From Phoronis australis (lineage: Eukaryota; Phoronida; Phoronidae), in contig NMRA01000195.1 of the NCBI GenBank assembly GCA_002633005.1, positions 653,356 to 717,355 of the forward strand: DNA of 64,000 bases, given 5' to 3'. This document shows positions 1-13,100 of this stretch, one piece after another. Below the pieces are notes generated by a model. It did not search any database and was not told the origin of the DNA. It saw only the letters and a program-made list of their open reading frames with translations. Every line of letters starts with the position of its first letter. The first letter of the stretch is position 1. The position numbers and the translations under genes were made by a program.

Positions 1-939
1 GATCCCATACCCATCTTGAAGAAGGAGGTACCCTTGGACTGTGGCCTTACAAGTGCATCACAAACAGGAAAGTTACTGGCTTAGGGTGCTTATTATTTTT
101 AACACTGTCACGCGAAACAGCAAGAATAGTCATAATCCCCTGGTGTTTGCCTGTACCAAAAAACAAAACTTGAAAGTGGCGAAAACATTTGAGGAACCTA
201 GTAAAAGTGAACACCATACATCCAAACACATCTACACCACATTTCGAAATTATCACTGTGCAGAGAAAAAGCATTACAGACATCAAATCAGCAGGTGGTA
301 GCCATCAAGTGCGACCACTAATTAAAGAAAACTCATTTCTCAAACTAATAAGTTTGAGAGAAACCTAGAAAGACACACTCAGTAAACAAATCTAAAGCAA
401 AATTGGCTTGTATGCGAAGAATGCTTACAACCCTAGCTCCAAGACTGAGGGTACAATTCAGCTACACATTTAAATATTCACTATGTTGACACATGCATAT
501 GCTTCAGCTGTGAATGTGCTGTTTCACTCTATACCACTCTGGCATGTGTGGAGACCGCAGGCAGTGTTTAAGGTGTGTTAAACCATCTAATACTTGTTTA
601 TCTTGGTTTGAAGCTGCGTCTTTGAAAGCATACTCAATAAAACTTTAAAGATGCTAAAAACACCTTCAGCTAAAATAACTCAGTTTCAAATATTATGCTC
701 TTTACTCAGATTAGAAATGAATTGGCTGATATTGCATTACGCCATGCTCGGCGAAAAGAATGACTGGCCAGGTTAAGCCAACTTATCTTGCCTGTTTACA
801 ACCTGTCAGTTCTTCTCAACACCAGTAAGGAACAATCTGAATCTAATAGTAGTTGGTACAAATCAAAAGTTATTTTTGACAGAGGGCAGTTTCAAAACTT
901 CTTTCAATAGCTATGAACAAGGCTGCATTGTTCACTTAC
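1..939. other. MED23 intron/3' side, no exon recognised
   Basis: This stretch follows the last MED23 exon I could place (donor at 939-938, minus strand). I looked for the remaining C-terminal MED23 segments and found no reading frame resembling them, so the remaining exons are expected left of the window. Two short overlapping open frames at 41-301 are on opposite strands and have no recognisable content. I see nothing else here. Confidence 0.5.
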
Positions 940-1154
940 TGTGGTATGGAACTAAGTTGTCCAATAGTGGCGTGGTGCCATAAAGCCTGCACGAGAGACA
1001 TTAACATGGAGCTGTGCTGCTCCTCATATGTAGTGAAACATGATTCAAAGTCCAGCATGCTGAAGATGTCAACAGAGGCAGGGCAATGGGTCAGCACTGG
1101 GTCAAATGTCAACTGCTTAATGAGGCGATCATTAATAGCGCTCCAGTAATTTTC
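940..1154 (-). CDS. MED23: MED23 exon 27 (last seen)
   Basis: The acceptor ends TGTAG at 1155 and the donor is GTAAGTG from 939. The exon starts in phase 0 with ENYWS and ends two bases into a codon. It carries ALWHHATIGQLSSIP, matching the vertebrate segment AVWHHSSIGQLSLIP. The middle of the exon is the least conserved part. Confidence 0.92.
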
Positions 1155-4100
1155 CTACAAAGCAATTTAATGTGGACAACTATAATCACAAAATAATGGA
1201 AATCAACTCTGCTTCATTGCAACATGATTGATTGTTGTCGACTCCGTTATCTTCTATGCAAAAAAATAGACAGCAAATCAAAATCCTACATGATCACATA
1301 ACAAAATCCACATGATGTGGCCAACAGATGGCATGCTGGCAAGACTTAAATGTTTGCAACATAATTTCCATGCCATATTGAGACTGACATAGTCATATAA
1401 AATGCACATTCGTAATCCAGACTGATGTAGAAAATGATCAGCAATATATTAATATGGATAGCCTGTAAAGTTGCTGGCTGTAAAAAGGTTGATTGACAGC
1501 TCATTGTGTCTCGACTGACAACAGTGTCACAAAATTGCCATCTAGTCGTGGGCAGGTACACCTTAAGCCTAAACTTACAGGCAGAGCTGAGAGCAGCAGT
1601 CCAACAGCATTCATCCAAGACAACAATGATTCACGAGGGATCTGGACACCCCTGTCAATGGATGTAAGACATGTTTAGACATTCACCAGATTGACACACC
1701 AATGTCTTGATTATCGTCATGTATTTTTCTGTTCTAGCAGCCATTCATACATGTATCTTGATTTCAAGCAAATACCAATTCTTACAGGTCAGGAGTCAAA
1801 GTGACACACCTATAATAAACTGAATTTATTAGACACGTGACCCAGACAAATTGCTAACAAATATCTGCTCATACATTGCAAATGTAACATCCAACATTAT
1901 CATAATGGCAAAAGCGTAAATTTTAGCGAATAATAAAAGAAAATGTTGACATTGATGATGATAATAATGATAAGATGACCATGGTGTTGACAATGAGAGT
2001 CTTGATGTGCAATGGTGATGGCAAAGACAACAGCGATGAAGATGATATTTTTCTGCTGATACGGATGCTCATGATAATGATAATGATAATGATACTGAGT
2101 TGACAGTGTGATGACAAATGAACATTTTGGTAACAATGATTATGGCGGTGATGACGGCAATGATAGCAATTACAAACATGTCTTGATTGATGACAGTAAT
2201 AACCAACACATACCACTTGAGGACCACATCTACTAGTTCACCCCCCACGATGTAGCTTGCCACAGGAAGTGCCATCACTTCAATGCATGTGGCGTATAGC
2301 GCATGAGTGGCCGCGTTGGGGAACTCGTTGAAACGCCATTCACAGCCAGTGAACATGGGCTTGTCATTGATGGCTGAGTGAGTTAAGGTGTGAAACTTCA
2401 TGTCTTGGTAAAGTCACAGATGCAAAATGTTTCAGCAGTGTGTTGTTAGTCTGAAGACCTCCACAGTGCTATGACTGACCACTAGGTGGCTCTTGGTGAA
2501 GTTCCTCACATGACTTGCTTAAACTGCCCCACACCCAGTCAAAGGTCAAGAAATGTATATAAGAAGAAATTCTTGGAGAGTAATATAAAAATAAGATGAG
2601 AGAAACAAACTATGAACTGAAATATGAAGGTGGGACCAGATTAAAAAACAGGTCACATGACACACCACTGGCTACCATCTTGTAGACAACAGCAGGGATA
2701 TACCCAGGTTTCAAAACCCTACTCGCCAGTTGAGTGAATGAGCCAGAAAATCTACTTGCCCAGCCCGAAGTTCAGTTGCCCGACCGTTTGTGTCTGTCAC
2801 CACAAACTTGCTACCAGTGTAAATAAAAATCATTGTTTTGTGCGTTGATGTCACCATCAATTGGGGCTACCGTATTCGCCCTAATAAGCGCCCAGGGTGC
2901 TTAGAAAAAATGCTTTCGGAAGAGGGGGGGGCGCTTGTTGTAGCCTAAGGAGGTTGAAATCCGGTCCTCCAAAATGGGTGAAATTGGAAGCTAGGATTCA
3001 TCAAATTTACAGGCTGTGACATATCTGTAACCAATAACAGACTTTCTACAAAACTGTGGTGCATTTCTATCAAACTTTGTTGTTGAATTACAATCTTTTA
3101 AAAAAAATATGCTGAACTCCCAGGGCGAAAACTTGCCAACTGATGTGTCGCTCGCTGCCTCGCGATCGTCGATAGGGCAATGAGTAAAAATACAGTTTCG
3201 TCTAAACAAATTACCGGTACCTGAAATCCTCCTTAAATTTTCCAAATAGCATCCTTAAGATTTTTAAGTTCCCGTGGAATCAGGACTAACCGCAGGTTAA
3301 GTCCAAATCTGCGCTAGCCACCCGCAACACGAGAAAAATCTGGACGAACACACACGTTGTTGTCACGTGACGTTTGTTTTGACGTTTGTCTGCAGGTGTG
3401 CGCCGAGTGAGCAAGCGCGTGCGTGTCATCAGAGTTCATTTGCCAGAGTAGCATGCCTACATTATGTAGGCCCTAGCACGCGCTTCTTGGCCACGTGCTC
3501 ATCGCTGGTCAAGTTTCGATTCGTGGCTTTTACGTGTACAAAGTAATCTAGATTCCTGTTGAGGGAGAAGATCTGTACAGGAGTGATACAATACAATCCC
3601 ACTGACCAGTACGTTGCATCTGTTCTGAAAGGCCCGACTATAGTCACGTGGGACACGTTCCTCACATCTTGATTAGCAAAACTTCTGCATTCTTTTTAAA
3701 GCACTGTGGAAGTTTGATGGAAGTGAACAGCCACTGCTAAATACCAACATAGCCGTGAGGCTCATGGTCTAAAAATTCTGCGCACAATGATTTTTCAGGA
3801 CTGTCGGATGTTATTGATGAATTGAAGACATTACTGTAGAATTTTAGAACTGTAGGTAAGGCATTTTGCGCATATGTACAACTGACGTTCATGGACTGGG
3901 CACTTATTTTAGCAAAGTCTGAAAACGAGTAGGGGACGTTTATAAGGGTATGGGCGCTTACGGCGAATGTTATTAATCATAAAATAATTTTGGCGAAAAT
4001 GACATTATTCATTACAATAAGAAATCAGTTCCTAGAAATATGGTATTTCACTTGCTGTGGCCCGGTCTTCTGCTTTTCCCCCCTTTCTTTGTTTCAGACT

Positions 4101-7100
4101 AGTCCACAATTCCTTTGTGCACGACCACACACTGTGATCTTTGTCTAGACGAATCGCATAATGGGTGACATCTACTGAATCGGTGAGATCGCACTGCGCC
4201 GATGTTTTTTACTGCCAGAGCATCGACACACTGGCCAAAATGAACCTTAAATTCATGATAAAAACAGCACAAGGAGGAGAAAATTTATTCATGTTCATCT
4301 GGGATATAGTGCTTTTGTGCTCTGAAAATTCGCTCGCCACCTGGGCGACCGGCAAGTCAACTTGTACTCGCCCAGCACCATTTTTACTCGCATTGGTGAC
4401 TGGGCGAGTGGCTAAGTATATCCCTGCAACAGTACAACAAAGGTAAAGCTGCATACACGATGCAGCTGAACACTTCTGCAGAAGAAAAATACGTTGTTAA
4501 TCACTGAAAAACTAAATTCGAAACTTTAAACAATAAGCTTACCTTGCTTTAATTTAACTGATTGATTTCTGTGGTCAAGCCAAAAATGTCTGCCAAAAAT
4601 TATATGGAAGACACAGTTGTCATCCCCTTCACCTATTTCACACTCCAATTAAAGTCATATGCTCTAACATAAAGGATACTGTCGACCAGTCTTGCCACAA
4701 GTCGTTTGTAATAACTGTAGTCAGGCAGCCAGTTGATCTGTTCAGGGCCTGTTTGCAGGTACTCCAGGTAGTCGTTTGTCAAGCACCAATCCCTTGGTTT
4801 GACGCATCCCAGTGTGCCTAATGGCAAAAAAGAGAGATGGATTCATGATCATTTCAGGATGACAACAGCAATTACTATTGAAGCAGTAAAATTATCACAA
4901 CCGCAGTATTATCAATGCATACAGTGAAGATTCAATTAATACACCGAGTTCTCAATTTCAAGAAAAAGAAAGAAAACTTTACTTCATAATTTGTACACTT
5001 TACAATGAAAAGGGTATCAACAACAAACTTATAATTGAAACTGGGGCATTTTGACCACGCCGTGAGCTTTTGATAAAATGACCAATTGGCAAATACTTTT
5101 TAAAAATTTTTACCGTACACTGGCTGCACTTGATTGACAGTCTTAAGTCATCTGATTGGTTCTCGATGATGACTCAGTTTACAAACCAATCAGATATCAG
5201 TTGGCCAGGAGGAACTGGCAAAGTCAATCACGAGCAGCCATTGCAAAAAATGATATAAAATATTTTGAAACCTATTGGAATTCTGAGCTTTTGTGTTCCT
5301 TGTTATTTGCCTCCTAATTCCATTATATAAAACACTAAAATGCTATTTCCAGTTACTGTAGTATAACAATAAGAAAGATAGTAAACATATGATCAACCAG
5401 AACAACAAAAGTAGCCTGACATGAATTCATTGCCAAAACGATGTGAGCAACAGAGTACAACACAGAATACATGGTACTGTCTTATTGCTTTGCGCATTTT
5501 TACCTAAGTGTTAATTCACTTGATTATGGACACTGTTGCTCTTTGTTACTATGAGTTCCTGAGTCTCTTAATCCACACAATACACAACTCACATAGCTCA
5601 TCAAAGACTATTACAGTAACTATACACCCACAGGTGATGTAAATGTCCATTGTAAACATAAGGATACATACAATCTTATCAATGAATGTGTCTGACAGTG
5701 TATTTAGCCAAGTATCTATAGACCAAATATTGGAACTCAGTAAAAGTAAAAGCATAGTTTGTGAAACCGTAAAGCTTGTACAATTTCATTTTTGACTTTT
5801 TAACAATCTTTCATTGGGTCATTTGAGGATGTCACGGTAAAATTTAACAAAGAAAGGTACATTCAATTTGATAGTAAAAGTAATAGACAAGTATCAATAA
5901 CATTAGCCAAACTTCACTTGATATAAATGTTCAAGATGAAACCTCAAAAACTATTTAATACAATTTTCTATATTATCATTTCATTTTCATTTTAAGCAAC
6001 TTTTGATTTTTCATGGGAGTCATAAAAGTCCTATGTTTTATAGCGTTTCGTGCAAAAATTAAGGATTTTAAAACAACTGTTTACTTCTTTCAGTGAAATG
6101 GTCAACAATGCATAAAGCATTATAGTAACTGGAAGTTTCATAATAAAATCAGTCATTTCTGAGATATGATGTTCCAAAGTTAGTCATATTTGGCCATTAT
6201 TCTATGGTCCTACATTAATCTTAATGAAGAAAATCAATTAACTCCCTGGTGCTACAGTGAGCGTTAAACAAATTCAACAAGAGAACCGTTCAATTTTTAA
6301 TTAAGTCACCTATGATAGTTTGAAGAAGTTTCTTTTTGAGACTTGGTCTGTCTTTCAGCTTCCTGTCATAGTAGTGGAGGGTGTTGAATAAGTAGGTCAA
6401 AGGTCGATCTGAAGATAGAATGCACACGTACACATCAATGCAATTACACTGGTCAAAGCTTAGTTAGATTCTTTTCATAGAGATACTCTTTGCACAATTA
6501 TTTGTTTTCATGTTGGTAAATCCTTAGATACGAAACACCAGGCATAAATTAACATTGCCCAATAATTTCAAACTACATTCTATGTTGTAGAAAAGGTGTA
6601 TTTGAGTACAGAGGAGGTATACCCTGACATGTTAGAGGATATCACAAGTAACTATATTCATCTCTGTTTAGTTGGTAGAAAACTCAATGGACCACAACAT
6701 TAACAAAAAATATTATGGGACTTACGTAGACCAGTGACACCTCATGATACTTCATAGCAACTGACACGTGACAAGACAAGCAATGACTCAGCATATTATT
6801 TATAGAGAACACGTACTGTGGAATCTATAGATCTTTCCCAGGTTATCAAGGAGTGGTTCCAGCAGTTTGTGAGATGGCTGCATCTCAATGAGTCTGTGAA
6901 TGACTAGATCAAATACCTGGAATGAAGACATATGTTAATTAATTCTAAAATCTATTTCAATTCCGCTGTTTAGTGATGACGTGTCATGGCAGTAGATGAT
7001 GCAATTTGGACTCGGAAATAAGAATAGACATGCTGTCACACTGGGTCCAAAACGTCAAAATAACATCATGCTAAACATTCTTTTAATCACATTTAGAGCC

Positions 7101-10100
7101 CCAACACAAAAATGATATAACTTAGGTGTACAAGAATGCCACAGAAACATACCTGGCTGAAATGCAGACTATTGAAATGCAGAAATGAGACTTGGTGGCA
7201 CAGCATTTTTTACAATTTAGACATTTCATGTTAATCTCTTGAGGCTCAGCTTAGAACTAACTGTAACAGTTACTTAGGCCTTATGCTTGCTCCTTTTGAT
7301 GAGAAACTGACATGTACTATTCACATTTTACATATTAAGAATAAAAACTTTAGTGACTCGGTCATTAATTTCACGATCTCACAGAAGTTAGTTGCCTGCG
7401 TAGGTGAAGCACATACCGGCAGGAAGCGAAGACAGACATTGCTGAAGTAGACCGGTAAGTACATGTGAGACTGGAGTGCCCCCTGTGAGCCAGGCAGTTC
7501 TTGCAGACCTTCATAGTTGAACCTCTCGGGGTACTTCTGGTGGAAGGCCATATGTTTCTCATGCCAGTTACTATGAAGCCAGTGCTCTGGACTGTTCTGT
7601 CAGAGAGTGGAGATCACAAGGTAAACTTGAATAACTATTGCCAGAAACCACTGATTATTTATTTAAACATGAAACACTTTCAATATTCTGCCACAAATGG
7701 AGGCAACTTCTGGGATGCCACCAAACGATTTATAACAATATTCAAATAAACATGTCACAAGAGATCATTGAAACCAAGAGTTTTCACCACCATCATTTGC
7801 TACAATATCCTTACATCATTCACAAAGTCGTTGACACGATTTCTGAACTCTTGCTTCAGAAGTACTCTCTGCATGATCAGATAACACACTTGAGCTTCGT
7901 TACCTTCAAAGTGACGCAACACCTGAAAAATATAACAAGTCAACTTAAGTTTTGACTTGAAATTAGCCATTTAAAATCCTTCTATGTCAACGCAACATTC
8001 ACAAGATAGTCTTTAGTAACTGTTCTTCTTCGTTACCTAGCAACCCAAGTGTTAGAGGGTCAGTATTTGTATATGTATTTAGCTGCACACAATTTCTTAA
8101 AAGTCTCACATTTTTGAGCCTAATTCAGCTGAAAGTGGGTGCAGTAGAAAGATTTTGTAATTGTGATTTTATTTCAAACATAAATTTGCCAAAATAATCT
8201 TAAGTGTAATTATTTTTCAAAAACTCATATTCTACGACAGAAACAGCTGAATTCTGAATTCTGCTGTGGAACACTTGAATTTTAGAGGTTTCTTCAATTA
8301 TGCCATGTAACAATATGAATGACACATGACATAAAAACATATTCAAACTCCTAATAAATGTATATACTAGAGATGACAAACTAATTATACTCCAACAGTA
8401 GCTATATTGAGAGTACGTGCAGACACATGCAAATGTCTTATATGAGCAGTTGAATGGACAACCTCTACACATACTATGGACTTTACAGCACTGCAAAAAT
8501 TGTCCAACCCAATGGAAATCGGGTACAGCATAATAGCACAGGGAAATGCTGCCCAGCACAAACTTGGTTCATGTACACTCAGTCTGGTGCACTCAAATTA
8601 CTTGCAACCGAAGCTGTACCATGTGCTACAAACTTAATGGTAATTTGTCAAAACCATGATTCTTGATTTTTCATACCCTGACTTCCAGCGCCACATAGCA
8701 TGTGACTAAGTGTTATTTAATGACATGTGAGTAGTACAAACTAAGATAATTGTCATCTTTAACTTAAAAAAGACATTTTTGGGATTTTTTGAATAAATGA
8801 AAACTAGACTTTACTGTGTTAGAAAGCATTATATCTGGGTGTCAAAATATTACATAAATTATATTGTGGGAGTTAAATGTTATGCGTTACTACCAATAAT
8901 GATTACTCCAATTGTCGTTGACTTACCAGTGTGAGCACAAGCTTGTCAATAGGGACCACATTACATTTCCAGACTAGATCAGCCGTCACATCAACATACT
9001 GTCAATCAAAGCAAATGAGATGAGAATACATTAGACTGGCAAGACAATAATATCTCTAGGATGACTGAGTTAGAAAGGAAAGTTGAATTTCCCACTGTGT
9101 ATGTTTGGTTTTCTGTGTCTACACATTGTGAAATAAATCTTAGCATTTTCCTATCCTGGGCAAACTGTCTCAATGTTCAATGCATAGCCAAGTGTGAATA
9201 CAAGCACCTTTTTGTGATTTTTTAGAAACTGAAAAATGGCACACCTTTGTAAAGTGGTTGACATAGTTACAAAACATTTATATGAAGCTGTTGAAGCAGT
9301 CAGCCAAAACAGACATTTCCAAAATCGTTTTCAGCATGAATACATCAATTTTTTTCTATTCTTAAGGGTATACAAATTTGCTACAAAACATTAAGATATA
9401 TCAAAACAAATAAATTAAGAAGTAATCTGTGCAAGAGCCAACAAGATACAGAGTTCTGACTGTTTGCACCTAAAAACAAAAGGAATACATATGTAAAGTG
9501 ACCCTGCAAACACTGTTTTGAAATTTGGTCACATGATAATATCGTCAGAACTGTCTGGCCTGTCATGTTAAAAATGTTTGATGTTCAGGAAATAGTCACC
9601 ACTGAACTTGTACTTGCTGTATCAGTAACATATTCATGTGACATTAAAAATGCTTGAAATAAAAACAACATTGGAATATAATTTCTTGAACAAAACTTCA
9701 TACAAAAACTCCATGAAGCACAAATGGGACCAGCAATATTCTAACTTACTCTTTGGAAGAACTGTTGTTGACAGTGACAAAACTCAAACACCAGGTAGTC
9801 TGCAAATGTTCTCAAGTGCTGTGACAATGCCTTGGCTCCAAGACGTTCTAAGACTTTGTAAGCTGCTGGAGACACCTGGAGGTCATCTAGCAAACACTTC
9901 CACAGTACACACAGGAAGATTGGCGGTGCCCCCTGCTGGCTGAAGTGTGCTATGGCATCATTCTCAGAAACCGTCACTGGCAAGAAAAAAATAAATTAAT
10001 ATGATGTTTTGAAATCACGGTAAAGAGAAATGATCATAGAACTTTATTGTTAAGTATGAAAAATTGATAAGCAAGAATTAAATTGAATGGTGACATTTTC

Positions 10101-13100
10101 ACAAGAGATAGAAATTCCACATACAGTAGCAAATCACATGATATCGTGTTCCATTGCAGTAAAACCAATCCACTGTTACAGCATAAGGTGTGATTACACC
10201 AACCCCAAAAATAACAGGATTTCTTTCATGATTTAAACAAAGTATGAGACAGGCGAACTCTTTAAAAAATAATGAATTATAATCATATTACAGCCCACTT
10301 TATCTGAAACCTCACTCTGCCATCTCTGGTATTCCTGGTTCACTTGAATCTTCAACTGACTTTTACTCTCACGCTGGATTGGATTCTGACGAAAGAAGTC
10401 CGCCAAGACATTAGGGAAACACTCGAGGGTGTGCGTTGACCAGCTGTGAGCTGTCTGTTGCATAATGGAAGTTAGCAAGTCCTTGCACCAACTGCCGGAG
10501 ATTGACTCAGAGCCTGTAGCAAACAGTGCCATAGATAAGTGTAAATAATAATGAAAATGAGTCTAACACCCATAGCACGGGCATGCAATATGAACATGCT
10601 GTGGACTATTGTACCAGGACATCACAAACCTCCGCTATGACATCTCCACTGTCCCAGTGATCACAAAAGGTTGAGTTTTTCCACCATTTGACAAAACTAA
10701 GCTAAAGAAGTTTAGGAGTATGTCACCTTGGAGAAAATTTCGAAAAGTTTCAAGAAACAAAACCACAGAAATGCATAAAGTTTTCTCAAACTCAAACAAA
10801 TATAATGGCTAAAATTGACACTTTTTCCTTTTTCAAATGCTCACTGTTTGCAAAAATAATCCAAATTTCACTGTGTATATGTTGATGATATTCAAATAAT
10901 TAGGAAAAATTGCCTTTCTCTTACCTCTTGTTGAAAATTTTCACAAAATAAAATTTTACTGTCTCACCGTTTTATTTCTAATTCGAAGAACCAATACCGT
11001 GCTATCAGCACCACCAGATTTGCTTTATTTTTTGAAAGCACATTGCACAACATTCTGTACTAGTGTGATGAATTCTGGACTGCTTTCACAAACCCAAACA
11101 TTTTGGAGAACAGGTTCATTGGACATCAATTTTTCAATTCCTGAATTTATGAAAATTTTTCATTTCTAACTATAGCATGTGAACGTACTTTAGAAAATTA
11201 GAGATCAACAAAATTACTATTTTAGTGCAACTCAAAGTATTTTCCATGATTTTGTATCCACAGTCTTGCTACCCAATTCACTCCTTTCAATGACAGATTT
11301 AGTTTTTCAGTCCATGGTGTCTAAACTAGGTGGAAAAGAATATTTTGACGACCAGACGGCGGTTATCACCGATAGCCATCTCTATTCCCTAATTCCCAAA
11401 CAGCAGAAGTCGGTCATAAAAGTTCAGACACTGCGGTAAATGTTTAATGCAACCCCAACTAGTAAGAACCACTCGTAGTTGCTGGATGAGAAATGTGATG
11501 TAGAGTGTAATGTCTACATTGGCCAACAATAGAATTTGGGAACTCCCACAAAATCAAATCGACTGAATACACAGCCACACTGCAAAAATGTAATAGGAAA
11601 TGCAATGAACAATTCGCATATTATACAAATAACCAGAGAATTAGCTCATTAGAGGTAGCAATGAAAAACAATCGGCAGGATCAGTGTTAATTTCTAATAC
11701 ATCTACCTGTCATGGCCATGGCCCTTGCTACTGTTAATACCAGCGCTCTGTTCAGCTCTTCATTCTCGGAGGAGAGAAGTGACTGGTTCTTTGGCTCACT
11801 CAAGAAGCGCGACAACTGTGTCTGTACCTCTGCACTGCCAAGACTTGTGATAAGTCGCAGTGAGGTACTCTCGGCACTGCAACGGGACATGGGTAGGTTG
11901 AGTGGCTGGGGCATTTCGGGCTTGGAAGGGCAATTGGCCTGTATGATGGCTTCGAATTTTGTGATGGTTGTAAACCATGGGTGCTGTTCAAGCACAACAG
12001 AACTTATGAAGTTAACACAAAAGGTCAGTGAAAGCGGTTTTTTGTGAACCCCATTATTATTCATTCATTTGTCCCAGTTGGACTGTGCAAGTACGCACAG
12101 TTTAACAAAGGGTTTATGGTCCCTGGCTGAGGAGATAATTATTTATCACCCCTATAAGTTTTCAATAGCCAAACCCAAAATGGGAGCACAAGGACCTACA
12201 GCTGAGTGTGACCTCAGCACAACCAAGGCTGGAGATGAGTCAGAGTGACATACTCTCAGCGCTACAACGGCACATGAGACGGCTGATCGGCTGTAACTTT
12301 TTTAAATGAGAGTAACCTTATGAGTGCTCATCATGAGGGCACTTCTCATATTCAATTTCATTCAGGCACACCACTTGAGACAGAACACACGGAAAGAAGA
12401 GGCAATTAGTGCAAGGTTACACCTTTTTCAGATATTCTTAACAAGAGTAGCCTTACAACTGCTCAACACTGCTGCCCATAAGTACACTTGAGACATTGAC
12501 ATCACATTCACTCCATACAACCGAGCATAAGCGTGGAAAAGTACATATCCTCGTAGTTTGCCAACAATCACAGAAATACCAGTTATAGAAGAAGGACACA
12601 ACACCTGATATAAAATTAGCTTCTCACTGACCTAAATCTGCTATTTTCATTGTTTTTCTATGATTTAAATACTTCAATTAATAAGACAACTTTTGACAAT
12701 TGGTCTAAAATAATGTTTGAACAGTAATGTCTTATTTACAATTTTGTGTACCACTGTATATGACAGTCGTAAGAAATATGCTGATAAGGGTTCCGCCACA
12801 ACTCTGGTCCAAATGTCATAAAACAAAAAACCGATGACAGGGCTTTAGCAACTTAATCACAAACCCATGATTGCAAAGATATTGACTTATTTTAACATAT
12901 TTCTTGAATGTATTAGAGCAAACATTATACAAGTGACTTAAATCCCAGAGATTCCGTCATCAGTAACAACATAGCATCTGTCCAATTGAACTTTGGCACA
13001 AACTAGTACATTCTGATACAATGCAAAAGGTTGTTATGGGAAACTTGATTCAAATTTGAAAAAAATAAAAGGCGTGAAAAGTGGCACTTTTTCTGCGTTC

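Noticed and set aside
1900-2216. Overlapping Tyr/His- and Ile/Ser-rich frames on the minus strand
   Set aside because: They are translations of the GAT/GATAAT microsatellite-rich intron next to MED23 exon 25.
11712-12047. 111-codon plus-strand frame over MED23 exon 16
   Set aside because: Antisense shadow of the conserved minus-strand exon.
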